Positions 6,782 through 14,351 of a stretch of DNA of 24,875 nucleotides are shown piece after piece. The stretch covers positions 1 to 24,875 of the forward strand of contig SMYP01000164.1 in NCBI GenBank assembly GCA_007050895.1, read 5' to 3'. The DNA comes from Candidatus Bathyarchaeota archaeon (GTDB lineage: Archaea; Thermoproteota; Bathyarchaeia; Bathyarchaeales; UBA233). A program made the translations under genes and the position numbers. The notes beneath the pieces are model-generated. The model searched no databases and was not told the origin of the DNA. It saw only the letters and a program-made list of their open reading frames with translations. The first letter of the stretch is position 1. Every line of letters starts with the position of its first letter.

Positions 6782-8701
6782 CTATTTTTTCGCGTGTTTA
6801 GCTTTTATCTCAGCCAACCTTCCTCCCGCTTTGATCAATTCTTTCTCGCGATCACTGAGGTCAAGCTTAACCTTGATTGATGCAGCTTTTGTGACGTTCT
6901 GCAAGCAAAGATTTTGCTTCATATCCTTTACGTTCACCTCTAAGGAGTTGCCTAGATCAATATCCACGTAATCCTGTTCATCCTCGAAAGTCAAGGGAAG
7001 AATACCGAAATTAACAAGATTTGCAAGGTGTATACGCGCGAAGGACTTCGCTATAACCGCTTTCACACCAAGATACCTAGGCGCTAAAGCAGCATGCTCC
7101 CTAGAAGAACCTTGACCATAATTTTCGCCGCCTACAATAAACCCGCCGCCCTTCTTCAAAGCCCTATCTGCGAAAATTGGATCTATATGTCTAAATACAT
7201 GCTTACTTATCTCGGGAATGTTGCTACGCAGCGACATGACTTCTGAACCACCCGGCAAAATATCATCAGTTGAAACGTTATCACCTGTCTTTAATAGGAC
7301 TTCACCCATAAGTCGGTCTGGAATTTGCGGGAAATTGGGTAACGACCTAATATTTGGACCTCGTCTAACTCCACCCGTGAAAATTTTTTCTGGAAAGATG
7401 AACATACTATCTTCAACAATGACCCTCTCTGGTAGAGTCAGCTTTGGGTATTCGCCCATTTTTCGCGGGTCTGTTATCTCCCCACTAAGAGCTGTTGCAA
7501 CCGCTGTCTCTGTACTAGCCAAATAAACTTTAGCGCTTTGCGTCCCTGAACGACCTTTGAAGTTGCGGTTGAACGTTCTGAGAGACACGCCACCTGTCTT
7601 GGGGGCTTGCCCAATTCCAATGCATGGACCGCACCCGTTCTCAAGTATCCTAGCCCCTGCCCTGATGATATCTAAAAGCTCCCCACTTGCTGCCAAGTTC
7701 TCCAAAACTTGCCGAGATCCAGGAGATATAGTTAGGCTTACGTTGTCACTAATTTTCTTCCCCTTTAAAAGCGCGGCAACCATTTTCAGGTCACGAAGCG
7801 AAGAGTTAGTGCAACTACCTATGCACACTTGATCTACGGGAGTGCCTTCTACATCGCTTACTGCTTTAACGTTGTCTGGGCTATGCGGTAAAGCTATCAG
7901 TGGCTCAATCATCCCCAACTCTATTTCAAGGACATCGCTGTACTTTGCGTGATAATCAGCCTTAAGCTCACCCCAATCTTCTTCTCTTCCTTGACTTCTA
8001 AGAAATGCTTTAGTTACTTCATCAGAAGGGAAAATAGATGTTGTCGCCCCTGTCTCCGTGCCCATGTTGGTTATAGTTGCTCTTTCTGGCACGCTCAAGG
8101 TTTTAACGCCGGGACCAAAATACTCTAAGATTTTGTTTACTCCGCCTTTTACGCTCAGCTTTCTCAGAACCTCAAGTATCACGTCTTTTGCGGAGGCAAA
8201 TTGTGAAAGTGCATCTGTCAACTTGATACCCAAGATGCTAGGCATCTCTATGTAAAATGGTTCTCCGGCCATAGCTGCGGCAACATCAAGTCCCCCTGCG
8301 CCCATTGCAATCATACCCATACCTCCTGCAGTAGGCGTGTGACTGTCGCTTCCCAATAGAGTGTATCCAGGTCTGGCAAAACGCTCTAAATGAATCTGAT
8401 GGCAAATGCCATTGCCCGGACGTGAGAAAACAACGCCATACTTGGCTGCAACATCCTGCAAATACATGTGATCGTCAGCATTCCTGAAATCGTTCTGTAA
8501 CATGTTATGGTCAACGAAGCTTAGACTCAACTTCGTCTTGACGCGAGGAACACCCATGGCTTCAAATTCAAGGTAAGCCAAGGTTCCAGTGGAATCCTGT
8601 GTTAATGTGTGATCTATACTCAAGCCAACTTGTTCGCCTGGCTCCATTGTTCCTTCAACTAGATGCTGCGTAATAACTTTCGCTGCCAGGGTTTTACTCA
8701 T
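6782..8701 (-). CDS. Aconitate hydratase (monomeric, about 640-residue type)
   Basis: Catalyses citrate-isocitrate interconversion with a [4Fe-4S] cluster in the cytosol. Cluster ligands are visible as C297 in CIGSCTNSS and C357 and C360 in NGCGPCIGIG. Other family blocks are LGSDSHTPTAGG (about 117-128), FKGRSG (381-386), the phosphate/substrate loop STDDILPGGS (477-486) and GSSREHAA in the swivelling C-terminal domain (531-538). All four domains are present in one chain. The 639-residue length fits the shorter aconitase clade found in archaea and some bacteria rather than the roughly 900-residue AcnA. The ATG is at 8699-8701. Its promoter is probably the palindromic A/T box at 8775-8788 shared with pyrF, with an inverted repeat between promoter and start. 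iorA follows 43 bases downstream. Confidence 0.96.
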   Translation of the reverse strand: MSKTLAAKVITQHLVEGTMEPGEQVGLSIDHTLTQDSTGTLAYLEFEAMGVPRVKTKLSLSFVDHNMLQNDFRNADDHMYLQDVAAKYGVVFSRPGNGICHQIHLERFARPGYTLLGSDSHTPTAGGMGMIAMGAGGLDVAAAMAGEPFYIEMPSILGIKLTDALSQFASAKDVILEVLRKLSVKGGVNKILEYFGPGVKTLSVPERATITNMGTETGATTSIFPSDEVTKAFLRSQGREEDWGELKADYHAKYSDVLEIELGMIEPLIALPHSPDNVKAVSDVEGTPVDQVCIGSCTNSSLRDLKMVAALLKGKKISDNVSLTISPGSRQVLENLAASGELLDIIRAGARILENGCGPCIGIGQAPKTGGVSLRTFNRNFKGRSGTQSAKVYLASTETAVATALSGEITDPRKMGEYPKLTLPERVIVEDSMFIFPEKIFTGGVRRGPNIRSLPNFPQIPDRLMGEVLLKTGDNVSTDDILPGGSEVMSLRSNIPEISKHVFRHIDPIFADRALKKGGGFIVGGENYGQGSSREHAALAPRYLGVKAVIAKSFARIHLANLVNFGILPLTFEDEQDYVDIDLGNSLEVNVKDMKQNLCLQNVTKAASIKVKLDLSDREKELIKAGGRLAEIKAKHAKK

Positions 8702-8743
8702 GCATTTTTCTTCTCCATTTCATTCTAATTGGCAAAGTAATAC

Positions 8744-8762
8744 TTGATTGATTCTCAATCAA
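8744..8762. repeat. Inverted repeat between the divergent aconitase and pyrF genes, candidate operator
   Basis: TTGATTG and CAATCAA are perfect 7-bp arms around ATTCT. The repeat lies 13-31 bases from the palindromic A/T box, on the aconitase side. That is where the aconitase transcript would be expected to start. A repressor bound there would block aconitase initiation. No regulator gene is adjacent. Confidence 0.4.
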
Positions 8763-8774
8763 AATATGTCGGGG

Positions 8775-8788
8775 GAAATTTAAATTTC
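8775..8788. promoter_or_regulatory. Symmetrical TATA-like box, possibly serving both aconitase and pyrF
   Basis: GAAATTTAAATTTC is a perfect 14-bp palindrome midway between the divergent genes, 74 bases from the aconitase ATG and 89 bases from the pyrF ATG. A symmetric TATA box can in principle be read in either direction, with TFB contacts setting polarity. This is inferred from position and symmetry. Confidence 0.45.
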
Positions 8789-8876
8789 GTGTAGCAAGTA
8801 TTACAATTCACAGGTGAAAAATGCATAAACAGCAAAGGTTATGCGGTCTAGATCCAAATAAGAAGGGGACTGAACG

Positions 8877-9647
8877 ATGTCGTTTAAAGAAAAGATGGAA
8901 AAGAACGCGAAGAAAAAAGAATCCAGTATTGTTTTAGCTCTTGATTTTCCTTTTTACGGTCCAAATAGACGAGATGAACTTCTCCTCGAAGCGCAGGGAG
9001 TTCTGGAAGTAGTTTACCCGTATATATGTGCCGTAAAAATTAATCATCATCTGGTTCTTCCCCTCGGCACGTTTGATGGAGTGCAAAAACTGGTAACACG
9101 CGCCCATGAGAAAGGGCTTCTATCTATAATGGATTGCAAAGCAAACGACATTGGTACAACCAACCAAATTATAGCAGAGTACTACTACGCTGCAGGTTTT
9201 GACGCTTTAATAGCTAATCCATTTGTGGGTTGGGAAGAAGGACTCAACCCCATCTTTGATGTGGCGCGCAGGCTTCAACGCGGTGTAGTGCTTCTTGCAT
9301 ATATGAGCCATAAAGGATCAGCCGAAGGCTACGGTCAAACAATATATGACGAAGAGACGGGTTTGAAAACTTCACAGTATGTTACCTTCGCTAAGAAAGC
9401 CTTGAAATACAATGCTGATGGCGTAGTGGTTGGAGCTACGTACCCTGAAAAAATAAGGGAAATTCATGAAATACTTGGAAAAAATGTACCTATATACTCG
9501 CCTGGCATAGGTGTTCAAGGTGGAGCCGCGGAAACAGCTCTTGAAGCTGGAACGCGCTACTTCATTGTAGGACGACATATAACTCTTGCAAAGAACCCAG
9601 GCGAGGCAGCTAGAACGCTCTGCTCTGCAATAAATCATATGAGATAA
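8877..9647 (+). CDS. pyrF: Orotidine-5'-phosphate decarboxylase
   Basis: Last step of de novo UMP synthesis: OMP to UMP plus CO2. The 256 residues form the expected single TIM barrel. The OMPDC charged network is present: D23 (ALDF), K54 (AVKIN), and D86-K88-D91 in DCKANDIGTTN, the DxKxxD signature. The phosphate-binding end appears as YSPGIGVQGG and VGRHITLAKNPGEAA. A basic N-terminal extension of about 17 residues precedes the first strand. The ATG at 8877 has an AAGGGGA stretch upstream. No other pyrimidine gene is adjacent. The next gene is convergent. Confidence 0.95.
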   Translation: MSFKEKMEKNAKKKESSIVLALDFPFYGPNRRDELLLEAQGVLEVVYPYICAVKINHHLVLPLGTFDGVQKLVTRAHEKGLLSIMDCKANDIGTTNQIIAEYYYAAGFDALIANPFVGWEEGLNPIFDVARRLQRGVVLLAYMSHKGSAEGYGQTIYDEETGLKTSQYVTFAKKALKYNADGVVVGATYPEKIREIHEILGKNVPIYSPGIGVQGGAAETALEAGTRYFIVGRHITLAKNPGEAARTLCSAINHMR

Positions 9648-9678
9648 GTGTGCTTTGACAAGAAGGTGGAGCTACATT

Positions 9679-9831
9679 TTATCTTCCGCGTTTTTCCCAG
9701 AGTTCTTTCCTCAGCAAATCTCTGACAGCTGACCGAATAACGGAGCTTCTACTTGGATACATGTTAGCTCTTACAAGTTCATCTAACCCTTCAAGATAAG
9801 CTTCTGGTAAAAGAACAGTTACAAGTTTCAC
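9679..9831 (-). CDS. Ribbon-helix-helix (CopG/Arc-like) DNA-binding protein
   Basis: A 50-residue protein starting MKLVTVLLPEAYLEGLDELV. It has one N-terminal beta strand (residues 2-7) that would form the antiparallel DNA-binding ribbon in a dimer. Two helices follow, with the turn RANMYPSRSSVIRSAVRDLL typical of the family (P-S-R-S-x-x-I-R-x-A). The frame is open 15 codons further upstream, but the GTG at 9829-9831 has GGGGGAGG eight bases before it, so I place the start there. A TATA-like TTATATTT lies about 50 bases upstream. Its targets are unknown, and it may control itself or the neighbouring S51 peptidase gene. Confidence 0.85.
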   Translation of the reverse strand: MKLVTVLLPEAYLEGLDELVRANMYPSRSSVIRSAVRDLLRKELWEKRGR

Positions 9832-10205
9832 TTGTTTTTCCTCCCCCAAATATATTAGCAATATAACATATGGCAAATATAAGATTTAATCCCAATCAGA
9901 AAACACTCAACAGCGCCACTAATTAAAGCGGGGACACCCCATTGAATTTTGACTCTAAAAGCTAATTTTTTTAGAGATAGGCATTAGAGGTAATAATTGC
10001 CGGTCAGCTGACTTCAATGCATAAACTCGTTTGCAGCATCTCGGAGCATTATTAGTACTTTTGCTTCCGATTATTGTTAAGGATTCGCTGGACGAGAAAT
10101 GAGCTTCTACACTGATTGCGCATTTTGCGTTTATAAAAGAAAAATCGTGAAGCAGTAGTAATCTCGCGGATTGTCTTAAAGTAAGCGAACGCCATTACTA
10201 CTTCT
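9832..10205. other. Divergent intergenic region of about 370 bases
   Basis: It holds the ribosome site and TATA-like stretch of the ribbon-helix-helix gene and, at the other end, a CTTAAAGTA element centred near 10179, about 28 bases before the ATG of the S51 peptidase gene. That spacing would give a leaderless transcript. A perfect 10-bp palindrome GTCAGCTGAC lies at 10003-10012. I see no additional gene. Confidence 0.5.
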
Positions 10206-10838
10206 ATGGTAAAAATGTACTTTTTGGGCGGGGAAAATGTGTTAAAGCAGGATTCAAGAGAAATAAACGAAGCTGCCTTCTGTGAAGCAGCTGATTCGCC
10301 TCGTGTGGTTATTTTTCCGTGGGCGCGAGCGTCATTTGACAACAAGTATGAGCGCAGGAAGAGGCTCTTCAACTATTTCAGGAATCTTGGCGCAAGCACT
10401 GTTGACTTCGTAGACTATGGCGACGCTTTAGAAGAGATTAGAAGGAGAATAGAGTTCTCAGATTTAGTGTATTTGACAGGCGGTCTCACAACCGTTTTGA
10501 TTGAACGCTTGAGAAGCCATAGCGTTGACGTCTTGCTGCGTAAGTATGACAAAGTAATTGTGGGAAGAAGTGCGGGTGCCTTAGCACTCTGCAAGAAATG
10601 CGTGCTCACAGACAGGCGTAAATCAGCAGTTAGAATGATTAACGGATTGGGGCTTGTCAATATAGGCGTCAAAGTTCACTACAAGTCTTCGGATGATGTT
10701 GAATTAAAACGCCTTTCGAAAATAGAGATGATATACGCAATACCTGAGCGTTCAGCTCTAGTTTACGACAATGGATGTTTTTCGTCCATTGGTGATGTGT
10801 ATGTATTTAGGAAAGGAGGAAAGGAACGTCCTAATTGA
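10206..10838 (+). CDS. Peptidase S51 (dipeptidase E-like) family protein
   Basis: 210 residues with a flavodoxin-like alpha/beta start (MVKMYFLGGEN) and the YLTGG turn near residues 89-93. The nucleophile elbow is GRSAGALAL, with Ser122. His158 in VHYKSSDD and Glu181 in IPERSAL are the likely further catalytic residues. S51 enzymes include aspartyl dipeptidase PepE and cyanophycinase, cytosolic Ser hydrolases with a class-I-glutamine-amidotransferase-like fold. Substrate cannot be read from the sequence. An ATG three codons downstream is an alternative start. There is no strong ribosome site, but a TATA-like box about 28 bases upstream suggests a leaderless mRNA. The gene is monocistronic by spacing. 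Confidence 0.85.
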   Translation: MVKMYFLGGENVLKQDSREINEAAFCEAADSPRVVIFPWARASFDNKYERRKRLFNYFRNLGASTVDFVDYGDALEEIRRRIEFSDLVYLTGGLTTVLIERLRSHSVDVLLRKYDKVIVGRSAGALALCKKCVLTDRRKSAVRMINGLGLVNIGVKVHYKSSDDVELKRLSKIEMIYAIPERSALVYDNGCFSSIGDVYVFRKGGKERPN

Positions 10839-11194
10839 GTTCAGAACGATTCGATTTCAGGTAAGCTTCACGCATTAAGTAATTTATGGAGCATTCAAAC
10901 TGATGATGTTTTGGCTTGTTAATGCGTGTTCAGCATAAACACCAATTAGCTATTTCTTAGTGTTTTTGTGAATTATTATTCTGATTTTATTTGGAGGTGA
11001 ATGGGCATTTTCTATGTTGACTATTTAAAATATTAGAGCTATCTCGATTCAAAAATAGAGTTTTCCCCTTGTTACGAAGAGAGCTGGAAAACGTTGCTCA
11101 TTTATGAAATTGAAAGAAATCTTTTATCTGCAAGCCGTTTAACGGTTCTAAATACGGCAAAGCTAATATTAGTAGTGCCTTTTTAGGAATTGTT
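10839..11194 (+). other. Intergenic region before the phosphate uptake operon, with a possible leader peptide
   Basis: This 356-base gap contains a full anti-SD match, GGAGGTGA at 10993-11000. It is followed at once by an 11-codon frame (MGIFYVDYLKY, 11001-11036). The spacing from GGAGG to that ATG is very short, so translation is doubtful. A palindrome and TATA-like element sit at 11134-11158. Nothing else coding is evident. Confidence 0.4.
11134..11158 (+). promoter_or_regulatory. Palindrome overlapping the presumed DUF47-PiT promoter, candidate operator
   Basis: CCGTTTAACGG (11135-11145) is an 11-base inverted repeat centred on a T. TTCTAAATA follows, and ACGGC (11154-11158) repeats the outer arm and can pair with GCCGT (11134-11138). 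TTCTAAATA would serve as the TATA element, about 40-50 bases before the ATG at 11195. A regulator here would overlap TBP/TFB binding and could give phosphate control. This is inference from position. Confidence 0.4.
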
Positions 11195-11821
11195 ATGGGT
11201 TTCAAAGAATGGATTCTTCCCCAGGACAAGGTTTTCTTCAATCTGCTCGAAGAACAAGCCGACCTAGCAGTGAAAGTAGCCGAATTATTCCAGACTATGC
11301 TTAGGGAATACGAAAGTTTTGAAGTATTAATCAAGAGAATGAGAATCATGGAGCACGAGGGGGATGAAGTTGTCCACAAGACTTTCCAAAAACTAAACAA
11401 GTCTTTTATCACACCTATAGACCAACAGGATATTTCCAAGCTAGCTTCTCTATATGATGATGTCATTGACTTAATTGATGCTGCAGCGAACAAAATTTAT
11501 CTTTTCAAACTAGAAAAACCGAATGATATATTGAAGGAATTCGCCGATATTATAGTCAGACAGGTTAGGGAAGTGAACATTGCTACAAAGCTCATAAGAA
11601 AAATTAATCAAGTAGAAATGGAAAAAAGCGTCAAAGCCGTCAACAGTCTAGAGAATGAAGCAGATGATTTAAACGATTTTGCAATTGTGGAGCTTTTCAA
11701 GGAAAGCGATCCTATCAAAATCATGATAATGAAAGATATATACGAACTCTTAGAGCAGATTACCGACAAGTGCGAAGATGTGTGTTTAGTGCTTCAAGAT
11801 ATAGTCATAAAGAACGCTTGA
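11195..11821 (+). CDS. DUF47/PhoU-like protein, partner of the PiT transporter
   Basis: 208 residues, all helical, with the two PhoU-like metal-binding signatures: EHEGDEVVHKT at about 53-63 and ENEADDLND at about 153-161. DUF47 proteins form helical bundles that bind metal ions and are typically encoded beside PiT phosphate permeases. They are thought to regulate transport from the cytosolic side. The PiT gene follows four bases after the TGA stop, the standard arrangement. The ATG at 11195 has an AGGA nearby. There is no membrane span or enzyme motif. Confidence 0.92.
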   Translation: MGFKEWILPQDKVFFNLLEEQADLAVKVAELFQTMLREYESFEVLIKRMRIMEHEGDEVVHKTFQKLNKSFITPIDQQDISKLASLYDDVIDLIDAAANKIYLFKLEKPNDILKEFADIIVRQVREVNIATKLIRKINQVEMEKSVKAVNSLENEADDLNDFAIVELFKESDPIKIMIMKDIYELLEQITDKCEDVCLVLQDIVIKNA

Positions 11822-11825
11822 TTCC

Positions 11826-12821
11826 ATGATTGAAATAGTTTTGCCTTTTGCATTGATACTGGCGCTAATATTCGGCTTTTGGACAGGTTTCACAGACGCA
11901 GCCTACGCTACGGCAGGCATTATAGCGACCAGGGCTGTGAAAACCAACCAAGCCATAGCATTATCTGCAATTGGCTCTTTCATAGGTATGGTGTTCTTCG
12001 GCTCAGCAGTAGCAAAAACCATAGGAACTGGAATAATAACAGAAGGCTTCGCTTCAGGAGAAGTCATAATAGCAGCATTACTTGGGTCTTTGATTTTTGA
12101 TTTTATATTCTCATGGGTGTGGGCGTTGCCCATTTCAGAAACCCATGTGCTGATTGGTGGCTTGATAGGTGCAGGAGTAGCAGCTGGGGGTTTTGAAATA
12201 ATTGAGATGGGAGGAATAGTGGACAAAATCTTGGTTCCACTGCTCACCTCACCGTTCATTGCAATCGTAATCGCGTACGTAGTTACAATAATAATAATCA
12301 GAATTTTCATAAATCAACCATCAACTAGAGTAAACAAAAAGTTCAAGCGTCTACAAATCGTTTCTACTTTTCTATTCTCAATTACAGACGCAACTAACGA
12401 CGCCCAAAAAGTCATGGGAATCATAAGCATGCTCCTACTTTACTATGGCTACATCTCTGAATTTATTGTTCCCTTTTGGGTTATAATCGCCTCGTACATA
12501 GTATTGACCTCGGGAGTAATTTTCGGGGGTTGGCGTATAGTGAAAACGATGGCAGAAAAGATAACTCAGATGCAACCATACCAAGGCTTTGCACGCGATT
12601 TATCAAGTTCAATCATACTTGGAGCTGCAGCGTTGTGGGGTATGCCAGTAAGTTCAACACATGCTGCCAGTGGAACTTTAATTGGAGCAGGTCTGATCAG
12701 GGGTTCTAAATCGGTAAAATGGGGAACAATACGGAACATTATCTGGGCGTGGATACTGTCTGCACCGCTATCAGCAGTTTTCTCTTACACAATATATTAC
12801 ATACTGAGGATGTTCGTCTAG
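11826..12821 (+). CDS. PiT-family inorganic phosphate transporter
   Basis: 331 residues and about ten hydrophobic spans in two inverted halves, with a short hydrophilic loop near residues 163-177 (NQPSTRVNKKFKRLQ). The second-half PiT signature is intact: ATNDAQKVMG at 189-198. Each half also has its PxSxTH-like motif (LPISETHVL at 101-109; MPVSSTHAA). The first-half signature, normally GxNDxxN, reads GFTDAAYATAG at 21-31: the Asp is kept but both Asn positions are replaced (Thr23, Tyr27). PiT proteins import phosphate, often as a metal complex, driven by Na+ or H+. Co-transcribed with DUF47 (4-base gap). The altered first motif may shift ion coupling. Confidence 0.92.
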   Translation: MIEIVLPFALILALIFGFWTGFTDAAYATAGIIATRAVKTNQAIALSAIGSFIGMVFFGSAVAKTIGTGIITEGFASGEVIIAALLGSLIFDFIFSWVWALPISETHVLIGGLIGAGVAAGGFEIIEMGGIVDKILVPLLTSPFIAIVIAYVVTIIIIRIFINQPSTRVNKKFKRLQIVSTFLFSITDATNDAQKVMGIISMLLLYYGYISEFIVPFWVIIASYIVLTSGVIFGGWRIVKTMAEKITQMQPYQGFARDLSSSIILGAAALWGMPVSSTHAASGTLIGAGLIRGSKSVKWGTIRNIIWAWILSAPLSAVFSYTIYYILRMFV

Positions 12822-12841
12822 TTTATAACAAAACCTAGAGG

Positions 12842-12914
12842 TAGCCCGGGAGAGATTCGAACTCTCGTCGAGGGCTCCAGAGGCCCCTATGCTTGACCAC
12901 TACACCACCGGGCT
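12842..12914 (-). tRNA. tRNA-Gln (anticodon CTG)
   Basis: On the minus strand the acceptor is AGCCCGG/CCGGGCT (12908-12914 with 12843-12849) and the discriminator is A (12842). The anticodon stem is GGGGC/GCCCT with loop CTCTGGA, anticodon CTG. The T stem is GAGAG/CTCTC with loop TTCGAAT. The D arm is short (GTG/CAT). No intron. The bases after the discriminator read CCT, so CCA is not encoded, unlike the other three tRNA genes here. The gene is convergent with the PiT gene and decodes CAG. Confidence 0.96.
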
Positions 12915-12965
12915 TCATTCCACTCCATCAAAACACATTTTCTATGTAATAACTATAGTGTTGCG

Positions 12966-13172
12966 TTATTCACTATTAATTTTCTTGAGGGCGTCTCGAA
13001 CGCAGTGGCAGCTTTGGTTAACTGGACTCCAATTGTTACAACACTCTAATGTATCCATGATTGGGTCCTTATTTTGACCATAACGCTTCACGCAGAAAAT
13101 CATTATGGGGTACTCGTAAGGATTATGACTACGGCAGTTGCCACAAAACCGTGTTTTCTTTGCAATATCCAT
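12966..13172 (-). CDS. Cys-rich small protein coupled to deoxyhypusine synthase
   Basis: 68 residues beginning MDIAKKTRFCGNCRSHNPYE. Cysteines at 10, 13, 27, 44, 45, 55 and 57 could bind one or two Zn ions or a cluster. The spacing CxxC, C, CC, CxC does not match a zinc ribbon I can name. The ATG shares a base with the deoxyhypusine synthase stop (TAATG), and AGGGA lies just upstream inside that gene. Ribosomes finishing the first gene would therefore start this one. The coupling argues that it is a genuine gene, possibly acting with eIF5A modification. Its function is unknown. Confidence 0.7.
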   Translation of the reverse strand: MDIAKKTRFCGNCRSHNPYEYPIMIFCVKRYGQNKDPIMDTLECCNNWSPVNQSCHCVRDALKKINSE

Positions 13173-14197
13173 TACTTTCCCTTCTGAATAGCTTGTTTTA
13201 CACGTTTAAGATAAGCCGTCCGAGTAAATCCGCTACCCAGCCTCTCAAACACGGACGCAACAATCAGTGGGAACATGACTAATGCGTCTCCGATGACCAT
13301 GATTTTGTCGGCTTCGCCTTTCACTTTTCCCCAACTCACGCTTTCTCTGAGCGTAGAGCCTGACAACCCCCCGGTTTCAGGTCGATCCATGGTTATTACC
13401 ACCGCGTAGTCCATTCCCTTGTTAGCCGCTATAGCGGCAGATTGAACAGTATTTCTGGGTACACCCCCACCAATCACTACCATCCCGTTTTTAGGCGCTG
13501 TCCCACAAATCCGACAAAGAAGTGAGACATCCTTAAATGCGTCAACCATAAGCAAGTTTTTTTGGTTCTCTTTTGAAGCGTGAAGCAAATGGATGTAGCC
13601 GAACTCTGAGTCTCGAACCGCGGGAATAAAAATGGGTACTTTTTCCTCGTAGGCACTACGCAGAATGGAGCATGGGTCATCTAGCCGTTTGCCCAGTTCC
13701 CACGTAAACTCATTTGAAGAAAGGCTTTCCCCATTTCGTTCAACCGCGATTTCACGGTACATTTCTGCTAGTTTGTAATCTAGTTTAACGTAGTCTTCTT
13801 CCGGAACAAAAACGTCGTAAATGCGAAAAAGATGGTACCTGAAAAGCTCACGATCATCAGCCATCCAACTTCCCTTGTAATGGTGGCCGCTCAGTGCTTC
13901 AATGGCATCGTGAACCATACTGGCGCCCGTGCTGACTATAACATCAACGAGTTTTGCGCGGATAAGGTCTGCCACGACTGTACGCATTCCAGCAGGAACC
14001 ACTGCGCCAGAAAGAGACAGAAAAACGGTGCAGTCTTTATCCCGCAGCATCTTTTCGTATATGTTGCATGCTCGAGCGAGTCGTCCAGCTCCGAAAGAAC
14101 CTGAGCCCTGAAACTGTTTCATCAGCTGGTTCACTGTCAGCGTTCCATCTATTTTTATATGCTCAACTGGATTCTGCAAATAGTCCTCTCGCCTCAT
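13172..14197 (-). CDS. dys: Deoxyhypusine synthase
   Basis: Transfers the aminobutyl group of spermidine, using NAD, to one Lys of archaeal IF5A, the first step of hypusine-type modification in the cytosol. Family blocks are SLSGAVVPAGMR, VDVIVSTGASMVHD, HHYKGSW, IFIPAVRDSEFG, VIGGGVPRNT and the C-terminal ETGGLSGSTLRESVSWGKV. The last contains the catalytic Lys (K291 counting from the chosen start). The frame is open 22 codons upstream to a TTG, but the ATG at 14195-14197 has GGTGG seven bases before it and the product starts MRREDYLQNPVEHI, so I start there (341 residues). The Cys-rich protein overlaps its stop. Confidence 0.94.
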   Translation of the reverse strand: MRREDYLQNPVEHIKIDGTLTVNQLMKQFQGSGSFGAGRLARACNIYEKMLRDKDCTVFLSLSGAVVPAGMRTVVADLIRAKLVDVIVSTGASMVHDAIEALSGHHYKGSWMADDRELFRYHLFRIYDVFVPEEDYVKLDYKLAEMYREIAVERNGESLSSNEFTWELGKRLDDPCSILRSAYEEKVPIFIPAVRDSEFGYIHLLHASKENQKNLLMVDAFKDVSLLCRICGTAPKNGMVVIGGGVPRNTVQSAAIAANKGMDYAVVITMDRPETGGLSGSTLRESVSWGKVKGEADKIMVIGDALVMFPLIVASVFERLGSGFTRTAYLKRVKQAIQKGK

Positions 14198-14351
14198 TAA
14201 AACCACCGTCTCGATAATTCCATGCTCTATAGAGTTCGAAAAATGCTTTTTTATGTTTTGCAAAAAAGGTAAAATTCAGTCTTCAGTTTCACCCCGGATC
14301 TTTAAGAACATCTTAACAGTCAAAAGAATCCTTAAACTAAAAGCCAGATGT

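Noticed and set aside
7218..8255. Plus-strand open frames opposite aconitase
   Set aside because: Antisense shadows of a fully recognisable aconitase gene.
10052..10372. Minus-strand frame of 106 codons
   Set aside because: Its N-terminal part is antisense to the S51 peptidase gene and the rest lies in its promoter region. No family features or ribosome site.
12889..13282. Plus-strand frames of 62-73 codons after the tRNA-Gln gene
   Set aside because: They are antisense to tRNA-Gln, the Cys-rich gene and deoxyhypusine synthase, and have no ribosome site.
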